From Obelidium mucronatum (lineage: Eukaryota > Chytridiomycota > Chytridiomycetes > Chytridiales > Chytriomycetaceae): DNA of 64,000 bases. The position numbers were made by a program, and so were the translations under genes. The stretch lies in assembly GCA_025765595.1 (NCBI GenBank), contig JAIVFH010000077.1, positions 1-64,000 on the forward strand. Reading direction: 5' to 3'. How positions within the stretch are numbered: the first letter of the stretch is position 1; the number at the start of each line of letters is the position of its first letter. The notes under the pieces are model-generated. The model was given only the letters and a program-made list of their open reading frames with translations, made no database searches and was not told where the DNA came from. Of this stretch, positions 31,290 to 44,401 are shown piece by piece.

Positions 31290-34200
31290 ATGCCAGATAC
31301 TAGCAGTTATGGCAGCGGCAATGGCAAGAGCAGCGGGAATGCTGCTCAGGCATCTCCGACAGCCCCCCTTGTCATTGGCTCCTCGATGGTCCACATGTAT
31401 ACCCGCATTCGGCGCAAGGAAGGCAATTCCGTTTCATATCGATGGGTTACCCATCTGCCACAGGTACGAGAATATGGTGTTGCCCCAAAGTGGTTGATTG
31501 ACAGTGAAAATTATTTTATTGCGGCAGATTGTAACAGCGCCTTGCTCTCCCCGCGCCGAAGTAAACACGGAGCGCAGCGGGTATTCGCCCACCGAAAAGC
31601 CGCAGCGAACGCTTATTCTGCAAGGCGCCGCCGCGCCGTCCGACGCTTTGCCGCCGCGATCGTCGTCGTCGTCGACAGTTTCGCCTTTGTCGCCGTCGTC
31701 GATCCGCGACGGGCGCAGCAGCAGCAGCGAGTCGCTGCTGCACTCGCAGCCACAGTCCGGCAGCGAAACATCCCCGCTTTCCCCTCCCACGCCTTCTTCT
31801 GCCTCTTTCTCGGCACGCAGAACGCGCTCAGAGGCCGTCAACGTAGAGGGAATTTACGGCGCCAGTTTTGCGCCGCGAAGCAAGCCGCAGAAGTCCGCCA
31901 AGCAAGCGGCGCAAAAATCACAAGCCGCAAAATCCCCTTCATCGCCAAACAGCTCCATCCACCCTCCGTCGCTCAACGCCCCACGCGCACCCCGGGTCCA
32001 GCCGCCGCCAAAGCTTATGGCCGGCTCAGTCTATGGCCTGATGCTTGATCCCCTCAAGCCTTACACTCCAATCGCTCGCCCACCGCTGCCACCAACCCTT
32101 GCCGTACGAGCGACTTCAAAACCTGCCCAATTAAATACACCTCCCGTACTGCAACCTCGTCAAAACAGCCCCCCAACGCCAACTCCCGATCAACCCATCG
32201 CCTTCCATCTCCGCGCTTCTATTGACCAGTTTACAACAACAACAACTGTCCCAATCCCGACAAGCAAAGTCAATGACTTGGCCACGCGAGGCGCCTTATT
32301 CTACTTTCTCGAAATCCAGCACCAAATCCTGATGCGTGAATGGAGCAACATGCATGACGGGTATGGTGTCATCAAAATGGCACAAAACCCTTTTGGTGGG
32401 AGTTCTTCTTCTGGTGTTTCTAGTGGTCTTGCTGCAGGAACGGCACCCGTCGTTCCTTCGTGGAATACAATCACGGCACATCACTTGAAAGCACATCATC
32501 CGACGGCACCCACGCGGCTCAATTATCTCCCACCTACAATTCATTTAGCTATGCCCAATGGTCGAGACGTTGGACCTCTCATTCAATGGGCAATGAGTCA
32601 TGATTTCAAAGACTCTTGTGAAGGGGAAGAGAAGTTTCTAGAGCCTGACTCATCCGGTTTCAAGTTGCCCGAGTCTTCAAGAAAACTGCTTGCAGTGTTG
32701 AATGATCCATATGACACCATGCAGAGAGAAATCCGGTTCCTTCATTTGATTCAAACTGCGAATCGGTTGGGAATGACGGATGCCGCTAGCTTGGCTACTC
32801 TTACAATGACTTGTACAAGGCCCGAGTCAATGTACTTTACTCTGTCAGAGGCGCATATTCATTTCCCGATTTACGCACCCTTGTCATGCTGGGTAAGTAA
32901 TCCGTTTTCTCACTCCCCAAAAAAGGAAGAAAAAAAAAACCCTTTATAAACTAACGTTTTGATAATTTTTTTTCAGATGCTTGAAAACTGGTCAACAAGT
33001 TTCTTTTCTCATCCCGACTTTCCTTCACTCTGGTACCACAATACAAGTGGGATGGATGAATCCTTCATCATCAAATTAGCCATCTTATTTCAACGCAACA
33101 ACAACACCCACGGAGCAGTTACAATTCTTCGTCAATGGGCTGGCAGAAACGACCCACGCGCACTCAAAGCCCTTTCCAATCGCGTTGCTGACGTGACCAG
33201 TAACATTGACGGTTCTTTTGGCCAAGAGTTGTTGCACAGTATCTGGGAAACAATTCATAACATGGAAGTCGAAAGGGGTTTGGGGGTTTTAAATCAACTA
33301 GACAAGGGTTTGGAAGCACGTGAAAAGGAGATTTTGGAGCTTGAAGAGTGGGCCAAGGAAAGCATGGGTGATATTGAGCGGGTTGTGGAAGGATTGACCA
33401 AAAAGGAGGTTGAAGGGCTTGCAGAGTATCAACGTAAAGCGTTTGTCAAGGAGAAACGAGGGCAACGGGCAGAAATGACTACTTACGATTCCGATGCAAC
33501 TGCGGTCGCATCTGCAGGAAGCGCATCTGAGGATGATTCCAACTCCCCGCCCATGAAATACCGCGATATTTCATCCAAGAAGGAGAAATTCCTGGCCATC
33601 ACAGAGGAAACCGGAGATTCCAGCAATGACGACGAATTGGAAAACTTGACACCACCTTCAAACAGCCCACCCCCACCACCAACAGCATATGATGAATCCA
33701 GCTTCTTTAGCCCCACATCTCGTGATGAATCGTTTTTCCCGGACCAAGAAGACCGTACACCAAGCGATCAAATGTTGCAACTCCTGAACGAAAGCGGTGA
33801 ACAAGTCATTACAGTAGACAAGCACGATTCTCAAGATATTGAAGACATGGACGAGGATTTTTACTGCGAAGCTCAAAAATATCCACAGGTGGACCCGCGC
33901 CTAAGCACAGTCACAGACACCACGTCTATTCTCACCGTTTCTTCTACAAAAAGCGCAGCCCTCTTTGACCGCGTGAGTCATGTCCGTAAAAGCGCCGCGA
34001 GTATGAACAGCAGAAGCTCAAGGTTCAGTGGCTCGATTCGACCCGAAAGCGTGTGGACAGTGAACGATCATACTCGATCCGGCTTTTTTGATGAGTACTA
34101 CAACCAGGATGGTCCAACTACCTCCTCTTCATCTAGCTCGGAGGCTTCTACAAGGACCAGTGCAGCGCGTTTGGGGGACTGGGGGCGGGATGAAGATGAT

Positions 34201-34749
34201 GAACCAACCTCGCCAATTGAAGAAAGTGAGCGTTCTATTGAACGTTGGGTTGCCTCGGTTGCGTTTTGGGAGTATGGGAATTGGAAACGAGAAGTTCGGA
34301 AGATGAAGAGTAGCTATGTGGAGCCGAACTCTTCTTCCATGGCAGGTAGAGAAGGAGAAGAATTCATGAAGATGAAGGATGCTGACGTATCTTCTTGGGA
34401 GGAGGAAGACGAACGCGCTTTGGTAGGACATGGCGCCGGCGTTTTTGGGGGCTGTTTTGAAGACGACGAGGAAGATGATGAAAGTGATCAATCTGGTGGA
34501 TTTAATGGTATTTTGAAGCGGTTCCACTCCGTTGCGAAGTCGGCAGCTGGATTTATGGAAGGCAAGAATGGCGCGAATGGGATCGGAAAGCAGCAGCAGC
34601 GACACATTGCACACGAGCAAGAATTTTGTTGGTCTGAAGGTTTAAAAGGAGGGGAAGTGGATGGAGATGTAATTGTGGCGTCGGTAATGATTGTTAGAGA
34701 TTCAAGTGGGCACATTGTAAACTCTACGATTTACCCAAGACGGCTTTAA
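31290..34749 (+). CDS. Large unrecognised protein with disordered and acidic regions
   Basis: Exons 31290..31463, 31528..32892 and 32977..34749 total 3312 nt, 1103 residues. An N-terminal ordered piece (MVHMYTRIRRKEGNSVSYRW) is followed by ~180 residues rich in Ser, Pro and Gln. The central 350 residues look folded and helical (GALFYFLEIQHQILMREW, PYDTMQREIRFLHLIQTANR, ESFIIKLAILFQRNNN). The C-terminal half is acidic and Ser-rich, with many SP and SxxE sites, suggestive of phosphorylation. It ends in a short compact segment (VIVASVMIVRDSSGHIVNS). I do not recognise the family. Base composition in the N-terminal exon is markedly GC-rich. Confidence 0.75.
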
Positions 34750-34908
34750 CGCGATTTTAATGTTTGTAATTGTTTGTAATCTTTGGACTATTGTTTTTTC
34801 TTTTTCTTCGTTCTGGAATAATCGTTCAACTCAAATAAACTTTTTGAGATAAATACAATATGCCTTCATTTCAATTATACACATAAATCAATCAAATAAA
34901 GTTAAAAC

Positions 34909-37900
34909 CTAGAAAAAGTAGCCCTTCTTCTTGGTGCCGTTAGTGGTGTTGACTTCTGGAGTAGCCCGATTCCCTTCCTCCAACCTGCGGAGAAGTGACT
35001 CGTTTTGCTCCAACAACAAATCTTTTTCCACATTAAGTTTTGCAACTTGCTCAAATGCGTTTTGAATAATTTTTTGCGCATCCTTGTCGTTACTTTCTGA
35101 TCCGACCGAATTCAACTGATCCACCAATCTCTGCACCTTCTCTTCAGACTCTTTGAGCTGAGAAAAAATATGAGAGTTTGTGGATTTGAGGCTGCGCACT
35201 TGATCCTGCAAGCCTTGTATCAATTCCCCTTGAGAGTTTGAAGCCCCTGCTTCTCGCTCATCCTCACTCTCTGATAACTTGGTTTCCAATTGAACCGACT
35301 TTTCAGTTGAGCTCGCCAGGGCTGACTTCAAAGACTGAACTGTGTTTTGCAGTTCATCGATTTCGTCCAGGTATACATCCAGCTTTCGCTGAAGCTTTTC
35401 ATTTTGCTCTTGGTTTGTCTCAACATCCATCGTCAATTCGTCAATGAGAATCTGCATGTCTTGGATTTTTTTCGAGTCCCTGATGGTGCTGGGATCAATC
35501 GAGCTTGCAAGTTCGGTTAAAGCGGATTCCAGCTCAACGCTTTGGGCCTTGTATTTGGCTTCCGATTCTAGCGCCTGAGACTTGGCTTTGTCAAGTGCTC
35601 CTTGAAGTTCTTGAATTTTGGACTCAAATGCTTTTGTGGTGTCTGCGCTTGAGGGTTCAGCGGAGGTGGAGGCGTTGTTCTCGGCTTTTTGGGCATTCAA
35701 TCGAGCAATTTCTTGCTCCAGTTCGTCCATCTGGTTAAGAGAGTCAAAACAGGATGACAAAAAAAAAAAGGAGAATTGCTTGCACTTACATAATCGTTAG
35801 CATCCTTCAAATCCAAAAGAGCATCTCGTAGCTCGGCCTTTAGGTCAACGATTTCATTTCCAGATTCACTTGACGAGTTATCTTCTTGAGGTTGCGACAA
35901 AACCAAAAGTTTGGCTTCCGCGTCGCTGAGGTGTTTTTCAGTCAACTCGTGGCGAGTGCCCTGCGTTAAATATTTTGCTTCAAGATCGAGGACATGGCCT
36001 CTGCTTGCATCAAGCGCCGCATTGAGCTTCGCGACTTGAGTAACGAGCAGCTCTTCACTTTGCAAGAGAGCCAACTTTTCTTCATAAATCACATCCATGT
36101 CAGCAGCAAGGCCATCCAGCTTGGTTTGAAGGACCAGGATTTCTTGTTCTGCAGTCGAAACAGCTCCTCTATCCGCGATCGCTGAAACAGATATATCCTT
36201 TTTGTCCATTTCTAAGGGCTGAAATTTTCTCTTTAAGCTCATGCTTCCAGCGGTTTCATACTTTTGGACATTCCTCCTTGAGAAGTTCACAAGCCCGCGA
36301 GAGTTCTTGCCATTTCAAGTTTTGATTTTTCAAGCTGTAACTCAAGAGTTGATATCGTTTCTTGTAATTCAACCTGGTTTTTCTCGTTTACTTCTTGGCC
36401 AGATGTCGCGAGCTTCCTTCGAAGCCTTATCAAGCCTTTCTTGAAGCAAAGAAATCGACTGTTCAAGCTCATTTTCTCGACTCACAAACGTTTGGGACTC
36501 GGTTTCCAAAGAAGTGATTGTATCCCTGAGATTGGCTTCTCGTTGCCTGCAGGTTTCCAAAATTTCTTCAAGGGTTGTAATTTTTTGCTGCAATTCAAGT
36601 TCTCGTTTTGCGAATTCACTTTGTCGGGTGGAGGCATCTTGTTCCAGAATTTCAAGCTCGTTCAATAATGTAGCTTTTTCTTGCTGGACTATTTTTAACT
36701 TGAAGGTGAGGTTGTCAGTCGATCAACATTAAAGAACAAAAAAAAAAAAAAAAAAAACCTGGTCCAGCAATTCATCTCCATCAGTTGAAGAAATAAGCTC
36801 TTGCTTGGCAAACAAGATGGATACTTCGGCTTGAAGAGACTCCAGTTTCAACCCTTGGGTCAAATAGATTGCTTCTAAATCCCGCGTTTCCTTTTTACTA
36901 TTCGCCAAAGCTGTTTCAGCCCATGATAGCTTGGCATCTTGTTCTTGAAGTTCTGCAATTTGATCGTCTAGCTGAGTATACAACCGATCATTCTGTTCCA
37001 CCAGTGTCTGCATATTCGAGTGCCAGCGATTGTAGTTTCGACTCCAATTCTGCGACTTTTGACGACTCCACAGATTCAGAAACAGCAACTTCTCGAGTTG
37101 TTTCGCGAGCTTGATTCGACTGGTGTGCAGCGTCGGCCAGTTTTTGTTCAAGTTCAGAAATGACTTGCCGAAGGTGTTCTTCCTCAGCATGTGAATTGAT
37201 CGCTAATTTTCGACTTTTCTTCCAGGATAATATTCAAGTCAGCGAGAATCTCATCTCGTTCTGCTTTGACGACTTCAATCTGTAGGAAACCAATTTTAAA
37301 AGAAGAAACAAATGAAAGGAGAAAATTTCCATCGAATAACTACCTGCTCCATCAAGGTTGAAATAGTATTAGACGATCGTTTCAACTCGATCTCGAAAGA
37401 TTCAAATTTCAATCCTTGTGTCAGGTACTTTGATTCCAAAACTTCGAACTTCAGCCTTTGCAGTATCCAGGGCAGACGTAAGTTTAACAATCTTGGCCTC
37501 CAATTCATCAATAACTCTGCTTGACATCGACAAACCATCCAATTCAGCTTGTAGTGCCTCCACTCGAAAGCCTTCACCGACACACTGATCCTCCCATTTT
37601 CGAGCAGTTTGTTGACTTCAACGTCAAGTCGTTCTCCAGGACGCCTAATCTTGTGCTCCAATGTCTTGATACTGGCCAAGTATTCGTTGATTTGCGATTG
37701 GAACTGTTCATTGCGCTCCTCAGAGTCATCCACATTCTTGGACAGTGAGTCTAATGAGTTCTTCCATTCTTTGAATCTTTTTGATGTCTTTGGAGTTCGT
37801 GTCTCCTTCCTGGATCGAGTCAGTGTCGGTCACCTCCTTCAAGGGCCGTAGTACTTGCAGCAGTATTCATCTTTGCTTGGGCTTCCTGCAGCTCCAATTC

Positions 37901-40900
37901 AAGGGCCTCAATAGTAGATAGCATTTCTTCTTGTTTTGCAAAAGATTGCTCACGGGTGGAAATCGAATGTTCTTCAGTAAGTTTGAGTTGCTCAACAAGA
38001 ACCTGATTTTTCTTTTTGCAATGTTGAGACCTTGCGAAAATGATGAGAATCAAGCAGGAGCCACCAAATAAAAAAATAAATAAAAAAATAAAAAATAAAA
38101 GAACTGCTTACCTCCAACTTCAAATTTTCAACTTCATTTATGGCTCCTTGCAGTTTGTCTTCCAACTCCTTCTTGGCATTTTGGATCTCAGCATTCTCGT
38201 TGAGGGTTACTGGTGCATCTTTTACCACAAGCTCTCGCGGTTCTGAAAGTATAGAGTCAGGAACATCACTTCTCGTTGGAGAAAGATTATTTCTTGGTGA
38301 CATTGTCGTCGATCTTGGTGGAGATCGGATGCTAACAACTGATTCGGGCACTTCAGATGTCAGTCGAGCAATTTCTCGTTCAAGTTCATCCATCTGCAAG
38401 GTATTCAAAATAAACATGAACCAAAAACCTTACTGTTACGGGTATGCTTACATAATCATTGGCATCCTTCAAATCCAAAATGGCATTGTTGAGTTTCTCA
38501 TTCAACCCCGCAATTTCTGATTTAAGGCCGTCTGATTCTGCTTTGGCATTCATTGCAAGAACTCTTTCCTTCTCGAGACTGTCTTGAGCTTCGGATAGAG
38601 ACCATTTGCTGGCATCGTTGGCTGTTTCCAGCAATTCAATCTTCATCAATCGGACATGTCAACAAAATTCGTCCAGATATTATTATGTGGAAGAAAAGGG
38701 TCACCTCGTTCTTGGCGACAACTAATTTTTCCTTCAATTCTACTATTTGGTTCTCCAAATCCACTTTTGCTTCAGAGGATATCCTGTCGTTCGAAGAAGA
38801 TGCGCTATTTGCTTGAAGTTTCAGAGTCTTAAGTTCCACGTCAACAAGATCGTAATCCTGGCTGAGCTGGTCAACCTAGTTTTGCAACCATTTAACAAAA
38901 CTCAATATTTGACAAAAACAAAGAAAAGAGCCGCACCTCTTCTCTTAATGCTTCGATTTCACGGTAAGCGGATTTGAGTTTGGCGTCGTATTCTTCCCGG
39001 ACCTTGTTTATCTGCGACTCAGCCGCGAGGGTAGGCGATGCAGGCGCTGCCTTTTCGCTGCTGACATTGATGGAAGAAATGATATCCAATAGCTTGGAAT
39101 TCTTGCCTTCAAGCAGAGTTATCTAGAGAGAAAGTGTGCTTTAGTCAAATGCAGCACCAATAACCAGTGTTTTTGAAACCTTTTCCCTCGCCTTCACAAG
39201 ATCTACTTGAGAATCATCCACATTACGACCCGAAGTGGATATTATGTCTCTATTGACGCTTCGGGTGCCCACTGCCTTCAAAACTTCCACCTCCTTCTCC
39301 AAATTCAGATTTGTGGATTCAAGAGATCTCAACTTTTCAATCATTCCGACAAACTCATCGTTTGATTCATTTAGTTCCGCTTCCAGCGCGGCTCTAGAAT
39401 CTTCCAAAACTTGAATGTCTTCTTTATACCGCTCTGTATCCTTGTTAAATTCCAAATTCAAGGACTCCATCTGGGATGTGATGGACGCTAGCTTTGCATT
39501 CGCGGTATTGAGGAGACTTTGCGAGTCCACTGTTGCTTCCTGCAAATATTGGCATTGTCCCTTCAGCAGGTTGACTTGGTCTTTCAAGGTGGAGTTTTCT
39601 TGAATTTGGGATTCCAGCTGCTCTCCCAGGGAGCGGAGTTGCCTGTCGAGCTCTCGTTTTTCTTGTAAACTGGTAGTCAGAGTCACTTCCAACCGAGCTT
39701 TCGCTGTTTTCAGAGCCTCAATTCGGTCAGAAGAGTTCAATCCAGAGTTTGCTGCATTGTTTGCTACATTTGAATTCAAGGAGCGCTCCATTTGCGCCTT
39801 GATTTCCTCAATTTGCGCAGAATGTTTTTGGACGATAGCCTTGATTTCTTTGGAATGCATCTTCTTGATCCCATCCAAAGCTCCTTCCGCATTGAACAAA
39901 TCGGTCAGCAGGGAATCCCGTTCGTCATCAAAAGCAATGCGCATTGTATCAAGTTTGTCCTTGAGGTCCTTGATTTCCAAGTTGTGCCGGCCTTCCAAGT
40001 CAACCAAGTAGGTTTCATGTTGGATTTGCTGTGCTTCGTATCTGAATTCGGCATCTTCATATCCGTTTCGCATGTCTTCGAGTTCGTTTTTAAGCTCCTT
40101 AATTTCAACCATAAGACCTTCAACTTCGTATTTGTTGGAAGATTCAAGAGATTTGAGACGTTGTAAGGTTTGCCGCCGGTTATTACTGCTGTTGTTTTGG
40201 CTGTTGTTGGCGGAAGAATTGGCAGTTGAAATGTCCAGCCCAACCAGTTTTCGTTCCAAGGAAGCGATTTTGCTGTTTTGCCGCTCAACGGTCTCCAACA
40301 AATCGCCGTTCTCAGAGTTTCCATTGGAAGACACTTGTCGCTTTAGTGTGCTCGTCAATCGATCGATTTCCTCATCTTTCTCTTTCAAGAGCTCAATGAG
40401 TGTTGTTCGAAGCTCATCAATCTCCATTTGCTTCAAAACTTCCAGTTCAACAAGTCCTTGGCGCAAGGACTTGACTCGTCGACTTGTATGCACACTTGCT
40501 TCAGACATGACACTCCCACGATCGCCCCGCAGTTTCCGAAGTTTCCCATTATTTTCTCGCAGCTGAGCTTGAGACTCCATCAACCGCTTCTCCGTATCTT
40601 TGATGTAAGAGCTCATGGATTCAACACGTTTCTCCTTGTTGGCGAGTTCCGTTTTAAGAGAAACAGTTCGTGTTTCAAAAGCCTGGATTTTTGCCTGCGC
40701 CGATTTGAGAGATTCAAGAGTTGTGGTTTGCTTTTGAGCCAGTTTTTCGTATTCTTCTTGCAATGACTCCAGTTCTTCGAGTTCGCCTCGCTGGTTTCGT
40801 GTCAAGTTTTCAATACTCGCTGGTTTTTTTCTGGCTGATAATAACTCTGCATCTCGGGCTTTTAATTTGGCTTCGAGTTCGCGGACGCGTTCTTCGGCGG

Positions 40901-41775
40901 CTTGTTGGGCTTTGACAGCCTGTATTTTGCTGTCGTGGTGTGCTTTGACGGTGCGCGCCCATATTTGCATTTGAGCATTCTGCTGTTGCATTAATTGCTG
41001 CTGCTGTTGGGGATCTGATGGAAACTGCTGTTGCTGCTGTTGCTGTTGCTGAAGAGTCGACTGTTGTTGTTTTGGCGATTGGTCGTTTGAGGATTGCTGG
41101 GGCCTCTGCTGAGATATCGGCGACGATTGATCTTGTTTAAATGGTATTGCCGGAACTGGATCGGGAGTTGCAGTTCGTGGTGGTGTTGGGGAGTTGTTGG
41201 CATTCAGTCGGGGAGGAAACAGTGCCACGCTGCTTGCGCGGCTTCTCTTTGGAATAAATAAATCAGAAGAAGCCACTGGAACTTCTTTCCCTTGTGTTTG
41301 CTGATCTCCCTCCTGCCGTGGCGGTGATGCTGAGGAAGAAAGGGGCACAGCACGATCTGACCTCTCTGGACGAAACGGCAAGGCTCGACCCAACGCATTC
41401 GAAGGTGTCTCCGGCACTGGTCTTCGAGGGAGCGGAGAAATTCCAGGCTGTGTTTGCAGCTGTTTGAATGAAACTGTTACAACAAAGACACAACTCAAAG
41501 ACAGCTAAATGAAAGACTCGTACAACTTCAGGTGTTCCTCTTCCGCTTCCTTGGTTTAAATTCCGCGGTGGGCCTAGCGGCGATCCGTTGCGGGGAATGA
41601 CGCCATTGGTGTCCCCCTTCCTCTCTGCCTCCCTATCATTTGAGCTGGAACTAGAGCCAGTTGTAGATTTGCTTTCAAAATCTTTTGCCATAAAAAGTCG
41701 CGGGTCCGGTTGGGGCTTCAAGCTGCGTTCAGTTCGAGCAGGAGGGGCTTTGGATCGAACACGTTGTGGAATCAT
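34909..41775 (-). CDS. Giant coiled-coil protein, with frame breaks in the middle
   Basis: Exons run 41524..41775 (start uncertain; the frame is open further upstream without an ATG), 39180..41459, 38938..39122, 38705..38875, 38452..38640, 38112..38393, 37834..38002, 37344..37768, 36759..37279, 35790..36698 and 34909..35730. The N-terminal 270 residues are Pro/Ser/Gln-rich; almost all the rest is heptad-repeat coiled coil. An exon pair is duplicated (DLKDANDY / MDELE.EIARL at 38.6-38.4 kb and 35.8-35.7 kb) and a YLTQG motif recurs three times. The exons between 36.2 and 37.8 kb need several single-base skips to keep coiled-coil sequence. A structural role (spindle pole, centriole or Golgi) is plausible but unsupported. 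Confidence 0.7.
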
Positions 41776-42416
41776 GAAGGGAGTTGATTGAAGAGGTGCT
41801 CCAGATGAAAACGCAGGCGGATTGGTCGTATCATTGGCAGTGGTTGATGATGTTGGAATAGGCGGCGGTGCCTGGTCGGGTTTTGGGGAGGGTAGGTGCT
41901 GACATGTGAAATGAGGAGTTGAAAGAAGGAATTTTCGAAAGTTGGAAGTCAAAATGAAAATGGAAAACAGAGAGAAGCGGCAATGAATTTCGTGATCGTT
42001 ATGAAAATCTCTGCGTTAAGAATTGCCCATATTGTGAGTTTTTGTTGAGATCAGGTTTTTTACGTGTCAATTAATGTTCGCGGCTGCTGTGAGACGTGAA
42101 GGAAATCAGAGCAGTCTAAGCGCTCTTAATAATATTGGACAAACGTTTTACACCGTTTCGACTATTGATTTATCTTCTTTCCTTTTCTTCTTCCCTAATT
42201 TAAAGTGCTTTGCAGACTTTAAAGAGAGTGAAAGCTGCATTCTGCAACACTACAGCTTCAAGCTACTTAATTATGCACGCACGGAATGGACCATCTTGAA
42301 TCGCACGGGCCACGACTGGTAGCGCAATGCAAACCAATTTGTTCACAAACTCAACACTTTTTTTCTTCCCTCCGAAATCAACAAAACCTCTATTTTACCC
42401 GATCAATTATACACTA
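41776..42416. other. Divergent upstream region of the coiled-coil and SEC61 genes
   Basis: Probably contains the promoters of both genes and perhaps an unseen first exon of the coiled-coil gene, whose frame stays open to 41952. A reading frame at 42074-42322 has no support. Confidence 0.4.
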
Positions 42417-44401
42417 ATGAGTGGTAAGCAGCCGCACCCTCGCACCAAATTCAATCAAATAGTCGCCAAAGTCGCGGCTGGATGGCAAACTTTGGGGAGC
42501 GCTCGGAAGTGGACACTCGACTAACTCCCATCCAATTTAAAACAACCGCAATAAACAGCAGCTTCACTGAAAACATGGAAGCCGATCATCTCCCTCCTAC
42601 CCGAAGTCAAATCGCCGTCATACAAGGTAAATCACTCAGCAGCAATGCCATCCGATATCCATGACGTCAAAGGGAAGAAAATAGTTCTGGAAGCTTTTTT
42701 TGAACCACACAAGAACTCGGACAGTTGACTATATCTAGATAACGAGCAGATTTTGAAGATGCTTGACGTGAATTGATGTTGAAATCTGTAGTAGTTGCTG
42801 GGGGCTGTTTCGATGCTGGTTTGGCACAACCAATTTAGTCAAAATGGCCAATTAGCTTCCACGAAAACAAACTCCTCTTCCATGCCATATCTCGAATATC
42901 CTCTATTGACTCATACTTTTTTTAAAATAATAGGTTCCTTTTGGTGAAAAGATTGTATGGACGTTGGGTGTGGGTGTGCTGTATTTGATGGGATCTCAAA
43001 TGCCCTTGTTTGGAGCCGAGCAATCCACCACCGATGCATTATACTGGTTACGGCCTGCTGTGGGAGGCAACAAGGGAACCTTCTTTGAGTTCGGAGTGTC
43101 GCCCATTGTTGGTTCCGGGCTTGTTCTACAGCTCTTGTATGGGGCTGGGTACATCAATGTTGATTTCGCCGCTAGAGACCAACGTGCTCTATTTGGCGGT
43201 CTGCAAAAACTAGTTGCAGTCGGATTAGTTGTTGTCCAGGCCGTGGTTGCTGTGTTTGGCGGCCTTTACGGATCAAACCTGAGCCCATTTGTGACCAGTA
43301 CGCTGCTAACGCAATTGATTGTGGCTGGATTGCTTTCAATCTTGCTTGACGAAGTGTTGCAGAAGGGGTACGGATTCGGTACTGGATACGCTCTCTTTAT
43401 TGGCACACACGCCACAGAAAACCTTGTATGGAAAGCATTTTCCCTTCGCAGCTTCCAAACTGGAAAGGGAACTGAATACGAAGGAGCTGTTGTCGCTCTG
43501 GTTCAACTCCTCCTGACTCGTCGAGACAAGTTTAGAGCTGTCAAGGAAGCCTTCTACCGTGGAAACTTGCCAAACGTGTTTGGATTGATTGTTCAAGTGG
43601 CTGCTATGGGCGCCATCTTATACTTCCAATCCACTCGTTATGAACTCTCTGTACAACACAGTCTCCAGCGCCAAAACAATGGAAAGTACCCCATCAAGCT
43701 GTTGTATGCTGGAAACATTCCTTTGATTGTTGTATCAACTGCTATTGGACTGTATACTTTTGTCAGTCAAGCTTTATTCAACTTGTTCCCAAACAACCTC
43801 TTTGTCAGAGTTTTGGGAGTTTGGAAGGTAAGAGAAAAAAAATCTCATTGCACAAACATGTTTATTTATTAAATTCGAAAATGGTATGTACAGAGCTACG
43901 ACAAGGTCCCACAACGTTTTGCTTCCAGTGGTCTCGCTTATTACTTATCTCCACCACGCTCTACCATCTCCGCTGTCTTCGACCCAATCCAGTTTGTTAT
44001 TTATGCCAGTCTTGTTATTGGTACCTGCGTTTACTTGGCGAACCTCTGGCCTGAAGGCCGCTGGAAACAATGCGAAAGATGTCGCCAAGGGTTTGGAAGT
44101 CCAAGGCTTGGTTCTTCCCGGCCGAAGAGAGGGTAGCATCTACAAGGAGTTGAAAAAGTTGATTCCAAGTATGACAATGGCAGGAGGCGCGATTTTGGGT
44201 GTTGTTGCTGTCACTGGTGATGTTTTGGGTAAGTTGGTTAAAATGGGTGTTCAATGTTTGGAGTTGCAACTAATCCGTGTGGCCGTAGGACCAAATGGTT
44301 GCGGAACTGCTGCTGCAATTCTTGTTCCAACTCTTTACCAATTTTTCGAAGTTATTGCTATTCAGTACCAGAATCGCCCCGCTGGCGAACCACTCTACTA
44401 G
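42417..44401 (+). CDS. SEC61: Sec61 translocon alpha subunit, with one +1 frame break
   Basis: Exons 42417..42423 (only MSA), 42562..42626, 42934..43827, 43894..44228 and 44289..44401. The 7-nt first exon is spliced with a perfect GTAAGC donor and gives KPIISLLPEVKSPSYK-VPFGEKIVW, the expected Sec61 start. Ten transmembrane segments follow, with the plug region, GSGLVLQLLYGAG, and the ribosome-binding loops including LPGRREGSIYKELKKLIP. Sec61 alpha forms the ER protein-conducting channel. The exons sum to 1414 nt, one base too many: after ...LANLWPE the frame must skip one G (44056) to read AAGNNAKDVAKGLE, which aligns residue for residue with known Sec61. Corrected length 470 residues. Confidence 0.9.

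Noticed and set aside
37344..37768. Reading the whole exon in its single open frame
   Set aside because: The frame is open, but the middle third loses coiled-coil character while another frame gives strong heptads; reported instead as a compensated pair of breaks.
44014..44056. 43-nt intron to explain the SEC61 break
   Set aside because: It would remove 14 residues that align with the conserved last membrane region and the WxE position of Sec61.
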